Positions 6,553-13,627 of a stretch of DNA of 16,723 bases are shown here, piece after piece. The notes beneath the pieces were generated by a model. It searched no databases. It was not told the DNA's origin and saw only the letters and a program-made list of their open reading frames with translations. This stretch comes from Paramuribaculum sp. (GTDB taxonomy: Bacteria; Bacteroidota; Bacteroidia; Bacteroidales; Muribaculaceae), in contig VSPV01000051.1 of the NCBI GenBank assembly GCA_009775605.1, positions 1-16,723 of the forward strand, in the 5' to 3' direction. Each line of letters begins with the position of its first letter. The stretch's first letter is position 1. A program made the translations under genes and the position numbers.

Positions 6553-7094
6553 AATTCCGAACTATCGTCATATTGGCAATATGCGTCGTAATAATCGGTG
6601 TATACGCCCTCTATAATTTTCTTTTGATGCCGATTCTGGTTTATGGATGGGCTACCGGGGCATTTCTTATCACTTTAAACAAAAAACATATAAAACTTAA
6701 CTGCGTAGAATTTCTTAATAAATACAGTTGGCCCTATTTGGGCGTATCTGTTTTACTTGTCTTTTTGGCGGCAGTTAATTCCATCGGGTATCATAATAGT
6801 GCAAAAGAATACCGACGATGCTTTGAAACTGAAATAAATGACACCGTTGCCGGCATAGACCGTTGGGGTAAGATGGGCAATAAGATAAATCTGACAAATG
6901 GAGAATCATTTGGAGTATACATATCCCCGCTTACCCAAGTCATTGAACTGGAAAACGTAATACAGAAAAAGAAGAACATGGTAACTTTACAAAAAGAAGC
7001 CAATAACGATACAATCGTTTTTGTGGATTCGCATGAATATAAGTGGACTTTTGTAATTGCTGATCCATCATTAAAAACTATCTTTGAAGAATAA
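6549..7094 (+). CDS. Membrane-anchored protein with small C-terminal domain, last gene of array
   Basis: The start at 6549 (ATGA overlap) gives MKFRTIVILAICVV; the upstream 6483 start lies inside the preceding gene. The 181-residue protein has three hydrophobic segments (about 6-25, 27-42, 61-79), then a roughly 95-residue beta-rich domain (FETEINDTVAGID, INLTNGESFGVYISP, NNDTIVFVDSHEYKWTF). The latter pattern recalls small periplasmic domains of unnamed Bacteroides proteins. It closes the array: the next DNA belongs to a convergent, GC-richer operon. No strong terminator follows; only a short GAAT/ATTC repeat lies near 7096-7106. Confidence 0.73.
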   Translation: MKFRTIVILAICVVIIGVYALYNFLLMPILVYGWATGAFLITLNKKHIKLNCVEFLNKYSWPYLGVSVLLVFLAAVNSIGYHNSAKEYRRCFETEINDTVAGIDRWGKMGNKINLTNGESFGVYISPLTQVIELENVIQKKKNMVTLQKEANNDTIVFVDSHEYKWTFVIADPSLKTIFEE

Positions 7095-7125
7095 TGAATA
7101 TCATTCAGCTAAAAAGCGAAAGAAA

Positions 7126-7174
7126 CAAAGAAATCCCGATGCTCACGCACCAGGATTCCCGATAGCAAAGAAAT
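7126..7174. repeat. Paired short repeats at the junction of the two regions
   Basis: CAAAGAAAT occurs at 7126-7134 and 7166-7174, and CCCGAT at 7135-7140 and 7158-7163. The four units are arranged in mirror order around 7141-7157. This is the only gap between the AT-rich array and the GC-rich operon, and it holds no gene and no strong terminator. The repeats could be scars or part of a recombination site; they are short enough to be chance. Confidence 0.4.
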
Positions 7175-7208
7175 TGTCCTATTACAATGGCAGTAAGAAA
7201 ATAAAAAG

Positions 7209-7856
7209 CTATATGGTAGAATAGTCAGGTTCAAGCAGGTTCCTGATTGTGGCAAGTGCATTGCCAGGTACCAGCCTGTCGCTTGACACGAGCTTGTGGG
7301 AGAGTTCCGGCAGAAGCCTTATCTCCGGCAGCACAACGGCATGGTTGGCGAGATAATCCTCGACATCGGTAGATTTCAGCCGTAGCTTCATCGACTTGAA
7401 CAGAGTGATGAACGTGCCCATGAAGCGTCGCTTGGAAGTGACCACGCATCGGCCATCCGACGTGATCCAATGGCGGCAGAGTTCGTTAACTGCAACATCT
7501 TTCAGCCGGTTGATTGCCGAGTAACGAAGCACGACATCGTAGGTGCGCATCAACTGGATACCATCGACAATATCAATCGTAGCAAAATATTTCTGCACCG
7601 TTCTTTTTGAGGAAAGCCATGCCTCTTCCTCGATAATCTCGACCGTGCGGCCACATTCGCAGCATTTTACGAAACGCTCGTTGCCGGAATAGACCATGCT
7701 GTTGCCACAGCACATGCACACCGTCACTTTATTGCTCTGTCGTATCGCCATGTATGGCCGGGCCTTGTCGATGACAAGTCGGCAAACATCCTTATCCTTG
7801 GAGGGAAGGGATTTATCGAGGCGCGATACCGTAGTCTGGAGAGGGGTAAGTGTCAT
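7209..7856 (-). CDS. PcfJ-like zinc-binding mobile-element protein, probably 3'-truncated
   Basis: This 215-residue product carries two CxxC pairs (C47/C50 and C65/C68) forming a zinc ribbon. The ribbon is followed by a block (KRTVQKYFATIDIVDGIQLMRTYDV, then ELCRHWITSDGRCVVTSKRR) typical of proteins in Bacteroidales conjugative elements related to PcfJ. From memory, relatives are much longer (around 400 residues or more) and continue with a helical PcfJ region. This copy stops soon after the usual first half, at the boundary with the unrelated array, suggesting loss of the 3' part. It is the last gene of the leftward operon, 5 nt after the histone-H1-like gene. Its role is unknown; PcfJ-type genes accompany DNA-processing genes of conjugative plasmids. 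Confidence 0.6.
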   Translation of the reverse strand: MTLTPLQTTVSRLDKSLPSKDKDVCRLVIDKARPYMAIRQSNKVTVCMCCGNSMVYSGNERFVKCCECGRTVEIIEEEAWLSSKRTVQKYFATIDIVDGIQLMRTYDVVLRYSAINRLKDVAVNELCRHWITSDGRCVVTSKRRFMGTFITLFKSMKLRLKSTDVEDYLANHAVVLPEIRLLPELSHKLVSSDRLVPGNALATIRNLLEPDYSTI

Positions 7857-7861
7857 ACCGG

Positions 7862-8044
7862 TTAATTTTTGCCGGAAGCGGCTTCGAGAGACAGCTTGCG
7901 GAATCGTTTGAGCATTGGCTCCAGCTCGAGAGAGGCACGACGGGCACGCAGTCCGGCGGCCTTGTTGCCCTTTTCAAGCTGGGCGTTGGCATCCTTCAGG
8001 AATGAATCTCCAAGAGCGGAGATCTGTTCGATAAGTTCTTTCAT
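7862..8044 (-). CDS. Histone H1-like (Hc1 family) DNA-binding protein
   Basis: I start at ATG 8044, giving a 60-residue product beginning MKELIEQISALGDSFLKDA. The longer frame from 8086 would overlap the preceding gene by 20 nt and add an unrelated 14 residues. The block QLEKGNKAAGLRARRASLELE followed by LKRFRKLSLEAA matches the short Hc1-type histone-H1-like proteins of Bacteroidetes, which run 'MKEL...KD...Q.EKGNKAAG.RARKASLELEKLLKEFRK.S'. Such proteins bind DNA non-specifically. This copy lies inside a mobile-element operon (22 nt after the previous gene, 5 nt before the next), so it may coat or silence incoming element DNA; that role is inferred. Confidence 0.82.
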   Translation of the reverse strand: MKELIEQISALGDSFLKDANAQLEKGNKAAGLRARRASLELEPMLKRFRKLSLEAASGKN

Positions 8045-8066
8045 CTTATATGTGATTTGAGATGGT

Positions 8067-8606
8067 TTATAAAATGGGGATTTCAAAAGAGTTAACTACA
8101 CACCAGGCCTCCTTGTCGAGTATGAACCAGTATTCCGAGCGGTAAGGCGAGCCGTCGGCGGTCTTTGCCTCATATTCAATCTTGACTTTCCAGCCGTTGA
8201 ACGGACGTGGCTTGTCGGCATCGCTGTCGAACGACACAAGGGAACGTATTGCCGACATCGCAGACATCTGACGCTCGACAAGCGAGGTAAGCTCGCTGTT
8301 CTCAAAGTCGATTTCACTGAGGTTGCCTGTCTGCGACATCACCTTCTCGTTAATCTTCATCATCGACACGGCGATAGCCATTTTCTCGTCATCGTTGATG
8401 TAGTCGCGCCCGAAAACGCTGTCTGGCTTGCTGACGGCCAGAATCCTGACAGACTCCGGGCAGTCAACGGTGGCATAGAGCGCGGTCTTTGCAATCTCCG
8501 GGGCCTTCTTCGCCGGCGAATTACCTGCAAAGAACACATAGGCTATCAGGCCCCACACCACAACGGCACCTCCGAGCAGTATGGCGAGTTTCGTTCCCGG
8601 CTTCAT
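8067..8606 (-). CDS. Single-TM hypothetical conjugative-element protein
   Basis: This 179-residue product has a short basic N-terminus and one membrane helix (about 7-27, KLAILLGGAVVVWGLIAYVFF). A periplasmic part of about 150 residues follows and ends WFILDKEAWCVVNSFEIPIL. No known domain is recognised. The start overlaps the stop of the upstream zinc-ribbon gene by 4 nt (ATGA on the minus strand). It probably faces the periplasm, like the exported coiled-coil protein two genes upstream, which would fit an envelope role in transfer; this is inference. Confidence 0.72.
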   Translation of the reverse strand: MKPGTKLAILLGGAVVVWGLIAYVFFAGNSPAKKAPEIAKTALYATVDCPESVRILAVSKPDSVFGRDYINDDEKMAIAVSMMKINEKVMSQTGNLSEIDFENSELTSLVERQMSAMSAIRSLVSFDSDADKPRPFNGWKVKIEYEAKTADGSPYRSEYWFILDKEAWCVVNSFEIPIL

Positions 8607-9148
8607 ACCTTGATGACTTTGAGTTTGTCGGGAGAGAGACCGAGACGCTTGCGGTAGATATGGCCGTCATCGCCGTAAAGCTCGATTTCTTCGGTAGTGA
8701 TACCGTTCTCACAAATCTCGCGCACCTCCTTCTCGGTGAGAAGATGGCCGCAGATGTTACGCCAGATTACGAACTCGCATTTCGCACCCTCCTGACGGTA
8801 GTTGGAGCAGTTGAACGCCTTTGTGCCGACGCGGATTTCACCGCCGCATCTCGGGCAGACAGCCACACGCGATTCCATCGACACCGTGCCGTCGGCATCG
8901 AGTACAAGGACGGTGGGAAACGATTTCCACTCCTTGCTTGCGAAGCCGTCAAGCATTATGCGTCCCTGCGAGAGAAGTTCGGCAATCTCGTGGTCGGACA
9001 TCTTGCGGTTGCCGATCACGCCGTTTATGAACAGCCCGCATTTCGGGCCTTCGCCGATGTTGTTCTCACAGCGGTACCCCTTGCAGGTCTTCACCACCTT
9101 GCCGCCGCACAGAGGGCAGCGGCCCACTATTTTAGTTTCATTTTCCAT
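8603..9148 (-). CDS. Stand-alone double topoisomerase-type zinc-ribbon protein
   Basis: The 181-residue product contains two C4 zinc ribbons of the kind found at the C-terminus of type IA topoisomerases. The first uses C11, C14, C27 and C37 (CPLCGG...GYRC...CGLFI); the second uses C98, C101, C114 and C124 (CPRCGG...AFNC...CEFVI). Each is followed by a similar helix ('MSDHEIAELLSQG' and 'LTEKEVREICENG'), so the protein is an internal duplication. There is no TOPRIM or catalytic tyrosine domain, so it is not an active topoisomerase alone. It probably binds single-stranded DNA or partners with a topoisomerase elsewhere on the element. It lies 24 nt after the exported coiled-coil gene and overlaps the next gene by 4 nt. 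Confidence 0.8.
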   Translation of the reverse strand: MENETKIVGRCPLCGGKVVKTCKGYRCENNIGEGPKCGLFINGVIGNRKMSDHEIAELLSQGRIMLDGFASKEWKSFPTVLVLDADGTVSMESRVAVCPRCGGEIRVGTKAFNCSNYRQEGAKCEFVIWRNICGHLLTEKEVREICENGITTEEIELYGDDGHIYRKRLGLSPDKLKVIKV

Positions 9149-9172
9149 TCGTCTGATATTCTGATTGTGTTG

Positions 9173-9913
9173 TTATCTGTATTTTATCGTGTTCCACTCC
9201 CAGACCAGCGTCTCCGCTATCGCCTTTCCGGACATGACGGAGGCCCAGCCGTCGGGATCGAGCGAGAACCACAGGTCGTTCCATGAGAGCGTCCGCACCT
9301 GCCATGCCAGAAGCCACAGGTCGGTGTTGATTGTCTCCAGCCGCGTCACCACTTCATTGGCGATATAATACCGTTCGGCCGAGTTGAGAAGATTGACCTT
9401 GTGTTTCTCTGTCTTTCCATCGGCATTTGTGACATCATAGGAGCCGGAAGTCACGAGCTGCTTCATGAAGGGATAGAGAGCCGCCATCTGGGTTGCCGCG
9501 TCGGTCAGCTCATCGGAGACAAGGACAGCTATCGCCGTGCCCTTGAGGTGTCCGGGAACGGACTTGCGCAGCAGGTCGCAGTTCCGTGGTATCTCCGTAG
9601 CCACCAGTTCGGCTGCACGCTTTATCTGATAGAGATTCTGCATGGCGCCCTGGGCATTGGAAAGATACTCCAGCATCCTGTTCTCGACATTGTGGACACG
9701 GTCGAGAGCGAGGGTCACGGCGGTCTCGGCAGCGATTATCTTCTCTTGTGTCGACTTGCGCTTCCTGTGGATGCTTTTCAGCTCCTCGGTCTGGAGTATG
9801 ACAGCCGCCGTCAGTGTCGGGTCGGTCTGCTGTGCGCGGGCCGGGGCCGTGCCGCAGAGAAGCATGGCCGAGAGGGAGAATAGAAATGTCTTTGTTTTCC
9901 TGTTCATGGTCAT
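9173..9913 (-). CDS. Exported coiled-coil protein of conjugative element
   Basis: This 246-residue protein begins MTMNRKTKTFLFSLSAMLLCGTAPARAQQ, a clear Sec signal peptide with cleavage likely after ARA at about residue 27. A second ATG two codons later is equally possible. The mature part is helical, with a charged coiled-coil-like stretch (EELKSIHRKRKSTQEKIIAAE) and a tryptophan-rich end (LLAWQVRTLSWNDLWFSLDPDGWASV). By location and layout it could act like the periplasmic helical proteins (VirB5-like, TraI-like) of other transfer systems. I see no diagnostic sequence match, so this is inference. Its ATG directly follows the TGA of the TOPRIM gene. Confidence 0.72.
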   Translation of the reverse strand: MTMNRKTKTFLFSLSAMLLCGTAPARAQQTDPTLTAAVILQTEELKSIHRKRKSTQEKIIAAETAVTLALDRVHNVENRMLEYLSNAQGAMQNLYQIKRAAELVATEIPRNCDLLRKSVPGHLKGTAIAVLVSDELTDAATQMAALYPFMKQLVTSGSYDVTNADGKTEKHKVNLLNSAERYYIANEVVTRLETINTDLWLLAWQVRTLSWNDLWFSLDPDGWASVMSGKAIAETLVWEWNTIKYR

Positions 9914-11104
9914 TCACATTTTGATGCCGGAGGCACGCCGTCCGGCGAGGTTTTCGTCACGGTCATGTTTTGAGGGTAGAATCTTCGGCTCGATACGTTT
10001 GTTGAGCAGACAGTCGTTCCAGTCCTTGAAATCGGCCGGAGGCTGCCACTGCCCCATGCGGTAACGGAGAGTGAGATGCCGTCCGACCTCGCCGTACATC
10101 GGCCGTTCCGGGTCGATGGTGAAACTCTTGCCGTCCGCTTCCACAAGAAGGCCGTCATCGGTCTTGCGTATCTTCATCGGTATATCCTCCATAAGTCCCA
10201 TGAGGCGCAGACCGTAGATGCGTCCGGCTATGTCGTTGTCGAAACAGTCGAAAGCCCTTGCGTTGGGAAAACGCTCCATGGTGCGGATAACCTGCCCGTC
10301 GGAGAACGTGCCGCCGAGCGACACTATCGCCGCGCTGTCGCCGATGCGCAGGCGGTTGATCTGATAGAAGGCCATCGCGTCGAAAGCCGACTCACAGAAG
10401 AACACGTTTCGCACAAGTCCGTTCCTGCTGTCAGAAAGATCGGCCACCCATGCGGCGGATGATGAATTTGTGCCTGCCGCCTTTGACTTGTAGCCTCCCG
10501 CACCCCTGATTTCATATCCGCGCACGGTATCGTCGAACGCCTCGGTATATGGAAAGCCCACGTTATAGCCGTCAAAACTGCCGTTGCGCGTGTCGCGTAT
10601 GAGCGTGATGAACGGAGTGAAGCGTCGCACAGTCTTATCTGAAAGGCCGCGCTGCCGGAACAGTCGTGGCAGCCGTTCAGGGTCAAGAGGCTTCACCTCG
10701 TACCGTCCGGGGTCGAACTCCCGGTGGGAAGCCGCCGCCTTGACATATTCGCGGTCCTCGCGGTATTCAGGCTCAGGCATATTGGCAAATCTGGCCATCA
10801 CCTTGGCAATCTTCTCCCATTCGGTCTTGCCGGTGACAAAGAAAGCGTCAAGATTCTCCCTGATAAGGGTCACGACATCCCCTTTGGAGCCGTCGCGCCT
10901 GAAAAATGTCTGCCATCCCTTGTCTCGCGGGTGACTCACGATGATGGTGTCACGCTTGCCGTTTCCCTCGCCAAGCACAAGCTCGATGTATCTGCCCACT
11001 CCCGCCTTGCGGTCGAGACGATAGCCGAGAGCATAGGCCACATCGTCGATGCCGACCCGTGATTTGAGGTCTCTGAAATTTACCTTGTGGTCGCCGGTCG
11101 CCAT
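9914..11104 (-). CDS. DUF3991/TOPRIM primase-like protein
   Basis: This 396-residue protein has a DnaG-like N-terminal region (about 9-90) and a TOPRIM domain (about 232-310). The acidic motifs are CESAFDAMAFY (E238) and CFDNDIAGR (D289, D291). This fits the DUF3991 plus TOPRIM proteins of conjugative and mobilizable elements, thought to act in priming or processing of transferred DNA. The N-terminal part keeps the spacing of a CHC2 zinc finger (GWQTFFRRDGSKGDVVTLI) but has no cysteines, so zinc binding there is lost. The protein ends RRASGIKM, a tail resembling those of the two DUF3945-type proteins upstream. It lies 2 nt downstream of the ArdC-like gene and abuts the next gene. Confidence 0.88.
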   Translation of the reverse strand: MATGDHKVNFRDLKSRVGIDDVAYALGYRLDRKAGVGRYIELVLGEGNGKRDTIIVSHPRDKGWQTFFRRDGSKGDVVTLIRENLDAFFVTGKTEWEKIAKVMARFANMPEPEYREDREYVKAAASHREFDPGRYEVKPLDPERLPRLFRQRGLSDKTVRRFTPFITLIRDTRNGSFDGYNVGFPYTEAFDDTVRGYEIRGAGGYKSKAAGTNSSSAAWVADLSDSRNGLVRNVFFCESAFDAMAFYQINRLRIGDSAAIVSLGGTFSDGQVIRTMERFPNARAFDCFDNDIAGRIYGLRLMGLMEDIPMKIRKTDDGLLVEADGKSFTIDPERPMYGEVGRHLTLRYRMGQWQPPADFKDWNDCLLNKRIEPKILPSKHDRDENLAGRRASGIKM

Positions 11105-11106
11105 AG

Positions 11107-12426
11107 TCAGACTATCGAGAGTGATTTGGAAGCGCCACGGTCTATCCCGGCGATCTCCGATTCATAATTCTTGCGTATGGTGTTGCCGAGAAAGATGTCT
11201 TTCTCCCGCTGGTCGGTCATGCGGAAATAGAGCTGTGCCGTTGACCTGCCGATAGGCTTCATGCCCATATCGACGCCGTTGTACGATGCACGCACGGCAT
11301 AGTCGCCGGAGCGCGTCTTGATTATCGCGGCGTTCTTGAACGGGCAGACCTCTTCCGACACCGGGGCGAGCCACGGGTCGTTCTTGGCCAGATAAGGCTG
11401 TTCGCCCAGGGCGAGACGCTGCGCGTCAACGCGGTCGAGTATCATTTCCGAAGCCTTGTTCACATCGGCCATTACCGAGACTATGAACTTAGGCTCCTGT
11501 TTCAGCACGCCTATCCACGAGTCGAGATAGGCCGCCGAGTTGTCCGTCACTTTGGAATCGAAGCCCATGGAATGGCTTATCATCGCCGCCGTCAGCTCTG
11601 CCACCAGCTCTTCCTTGGCATATTTCGGGTCTCCGAACCGGCCACCGGCCTCGCGGTTGAGCCTTTCGGGAGTCATCGTGGAGTGTGTCATCTCATGGAG
11701 CATCGTGGAATAGAACTCCATGCCGTCGCGGTACACCTCTTCGGGAGTGCTGCCGGTATTGAACTGGGCTTTCATGGGGAGTACCACAATATCGCGCGAT
11801 GGGGAATAATAGGCTCCACTCTCGCGTCTGTCCGCCTGTATGGGGCAGAGCCACGACTGTTCGGTTACCATGCGGTCAAGCGCAGGATGGACGTACATGC
11901 CCCGGGTGTCGCGCAGCTCCGGCGCCTTGAATCTGTCTCGCAGCTTCTGAAGACGCTCCGGCTGCACCTCCCGGAAATTGGTCTGGTCGATGTTATAGAC
12001 AGGGAACGCCTTGACAAAGGGTATCACGTCGAGATTCTTGCGCTCGTCACGGCTCATGGCGCGGTATTCGTCAGAACTGACCTTCCTGCCGTCCTTATCA
12101 CGCACGAGCATATCCCAGTAGATTACCGGGAAAGACTTTTCCCCTTTCAGGACATGGGCCTTGAAATTGTGGGCCTGCTTGAATGTGAGGAACACGGGAA
12201 GCTCGTAGCCCTGCTGCGCCGAGTATAGCTGGAGGAAGAAAGAGTTGGAACCCGAGTAGTTCCGGCCGAGGATATTCTGGGGAAGACCGGCGGAGCGTGC
12301 CCCGCCGATCCATCCCTGCTGCCAGTCGGAATCCTTCATGCGCTCCATACGCTCCACCATCATCTCGGCGAAACGGTCGAGGGCAGTCTGGCCGGAATTT
12401 CCCGGGCCATTAGTTCCAGACGCCAT
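11107..12426 (-). CDS. ardC: ArdC-like antirestriction protein with zincin metallopeptidase domain
   Basis: This 439-residue protein has an N-terminal ssDNA-binding ArdC-type domain (about 12-145; DRFAEMMVERMERM, then PVFLTFKQA and PVIYWDML). A zincin-like domain follows with HEMTHST (H244, E245, H248) and a downstream EELVAELTAAM helix that supplies the likely third ligand glutamate (E273 or E277). This is the architecture of ArdC, an antirestriction protein that protects incoming single-stranded plasmid DNA. Beyond about residue 350 is a C-terminal extension of unclear role. The ATG overlaps the preceding small gene by 17 nt, indicating coupled translation. All expected active-site residues are present, so it looks functional. 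The symbol is by family, not by proven orthology. Confidence 0.85.
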   Translation of the reverse strand: MASGTNGPGNSGQTALDRFAEMMVERMERMKDSDWQQGWIGGARSAGLPQNILGRNYSGSNSFFLQLYSAQQGYELPVFLTFKQAHNFKAHVLKGEKSFPVIYWDMLVRDKDGRKVSSDEYRAMSRDERKNLDVIPFVKAFPVYNIDQTNFREVQPERLQKLRDRFKAPELRDTRGMYVHPALDRMVTEQSWLCPIQADRRESGAYYSPSRDIVVLPMKAQFNTGSTPEEVYRDGMEFYSTMLHEMTHSTMTPERLNREAGGRFGDPKYAKEELVAELTAAMISHSMGFDSKVTDNSAAYLDSWIGVLKQEPKFIVSVMADVNKASEMILDRVDAQRLALGEQPYLAKNDPWLAPVSEEVCPFKNAAIIKTRSGDYAVRASYNGVDMGMKPIGRSTAQLYFRMTDQREKDIFLGNTIRKNYESEIAGIDRGASKSLSIV

Positions 12427-12637
12427 ATTCCTCGTCGTATATGAGCTGACGCTCCATCATGTCGATTTCGGTAAGGTCGGTGAAGAACTCAGCCGAGTCG
12501 TCGGACGGCTCGGTGCCGTGTGCCTCGCACCATGCGAGATAGTCCTCGGCACTGTCGGTGTTCATCACGAACTCAAGATGTCCTATGCGTCCTTCCTGAA
12601 GGAGCTGCACAAGTTCGTCATATTGTTTCTTTGACAT
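12410..12637 (-). CDS. Small acidic conjugative-element protein (75 aa)
   Basis: The product begins MSKKQYDELVQLLQEGRIG and ends in a strongly acidic stretch (SDDSAEFFTDLTEIDMMERQLIYDEEYGVWN). It resembles short acidic proteins that regularly sit just upstream of the ArdC gene in Bacteroidales elements, as I recall them; their function is not known to me. The acidic, DNA-mimic-like charge would be compatible with an antirestriction or regulatory partner of ArdC, but this is speculation. It overlaps the ArdC start by 17 nt and begins 34 nt after the DUF3945 gene. Confidence 0.75.
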   Translation of the reverse strand: MSKKQYDELVQLLQEGRIGHLEFVMNTDSAEDYLAWCEAHGTEPSDDSAEFFTDLTEIDMMERQLIYDEEYGVWN

Positions 12638-12671
12638 ATCGGTGTGATTTGATGCTGTTGGGAAATCGGGA

Positions 12672-13574
12672 TTACATTTTCATCGAAGCGGCCTGTTCCG
12701 TCTTCACTGAGGGGGCTGCGAGCATTGTCCTTATCTCGTCGCCGAGGTATTTGGCGGCAATCTGCGCACGTGTGGCGGTCTTGGCCTTGAAGAGCGAGAA
12801 GCCGTCGTCGAAGGATATTTCTTTCTTGGAGGTGCGTCCGTGCTCTCCGAGGTCGGCCGATACCTTCCATTTGTCGTCGGAGCGGTCTTTGGCAACGCGG
12901 ACGCTCTTGGGGTCAACACCCTCGGGTAGCGAGAACTGCTCGTAGTGCGACCTGAGATGCAGCCTGTCGCCGAAATTCCTTTCCACGAGCTGGCCGGGAG
13001 TCATCACGCGGTCGAAATAGGCATTGAGGTCATGGCGGGACGCCACAGCCGACATCTTCTGCTCGCCGATCTGGGCATAGAACTTGTATCGGCCGAAATC
13101 GGCCCGCTGCTCGTCCTTCTCCTTATAGACATTGAATTTGTCGACAGTGAGGTTGTTCCTGTCCGGGCCGACGATGACATTGGGAATCTGATAGGCGGCC
13201 TCCGGCACCCTGGGCATGAGCTTGGTGGGATAGTAGCGTTCCATGAGCTGGGGTACCGTCAGCTCCTTCTTCTGGTACGCGGCGAGGTCTGCGGGGTCCA
13301 TCTTCTGCGGCTTGAGCTGCTGGCCGTCGAGCTTTGCAGTGAAATACCAGTCTTCGGGATTGGTTTTGCTCTGATAGGCGTGTCCGTGTGTCACTTTCTC
13401 CCCGTTGACAGTCACCATTTGTGGCTCACGGGGCTTGCGCTCCTGCTGTGCCTCACGGTCGTCGCCGGGTCTGGCCTCGTTTTTCTTTTCTGTCGCAGGC
13501 TTTTCCTCAACCGCAGCCTTGGCGGTCTTGGCAGGCTCTTCCTGCTGTGCCTTTTCTTTCTTTTTTCTTGGCAT
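12672..13574 (-). CDS. DUF3945-like conjugative-element protein
   Basis: This 300-residue protein has a low-complexity Lys/Glu/Ala-rich N-terminus (about 1-50, beginning MPRKKKEKAQQEEPAK), probably disordered. A DUF3945-like block follows at about 58-115 (HAYQSKTNPEDWYFTAKLDGQQL, then KKELTVPQLMERYYPTKLMPRV). Two more variants of the same 'L...y..k.......l..ryf...L' theme follow (ASRHDLNAYFDRVMTPGQLVERNFGDRL, then ATRAQIAAKYLGDEIRTML), so it looks like three diverged repeats. The function of DUF3945 is not established; it is common on Bacteroidales mobile elements. The tail AASMKM resembles those of the DUF4099 and TOPRIM proteins. It lies 53 nt downstream of the DUF4099 gene. Confidence 0.8.
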   Translation of the reverse strand: MPRKKKEKAQQEEPAKTAKAAVEEKPATEKKNEARPGDDREAQQERKPREPQMVTVNGEKVTHGHAYQSKTNPEDWYFTAKLDGQQLKPQKMDPADLAAYQKKELTVPQLMERYYPTKLMPRVPEAAYQIPNVIVGPDRNNLTVDKFNVYKEKDEQRADFGRYKFYAQIGEQKMSAVASRHDLNAYFDRVMTPGQLVERNFGDRLHLRSHYEQFSLPEGVDPKSVRVAKDRSDDKWKVSADLGEHGRTSKKEISFDDGFSLFKAKTATRAQIAAKYLGDEIRTMLAAPSVKTEQAASMKM

Positions 13575-13627
13575 ATCTGAATCTAATGATGTGGATTGTT
13601 CCTTTTCCGGGCATGAGATACGGAGCG

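Noticed and set aside
7171..7186. ATTGT/ACAAT stem near the convergent gene ends, considered as a bidirectional terminator
   Set aside because: A 5-bp AT-rich stem is too weak and not followed by a T-run in either direction.
8489..9286. Long open frame on the + strand (265 codons) over the zinc-ribbon and single-TM genes
   Set aside because: It is antisense to genes with clear CxxC motifs and overlapping operon structure. It arises from GC-rich codon bias and has no recognisable domain.
9510..9917. Minus-strand frame overlapping the exported coiled-coil gene
   Set aside because: It is out of frame with a gene that has a convincing signal peptide, and its Arg/Pro/His-rich product is typical of a wrong frame.
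11572..13580. Long + strand open frames at 11572-12228 and 12945-13580
   Set aside because: They are antisense shadows of the ArdC-like and DUF3945 genes, with composition typical of antisense translation.
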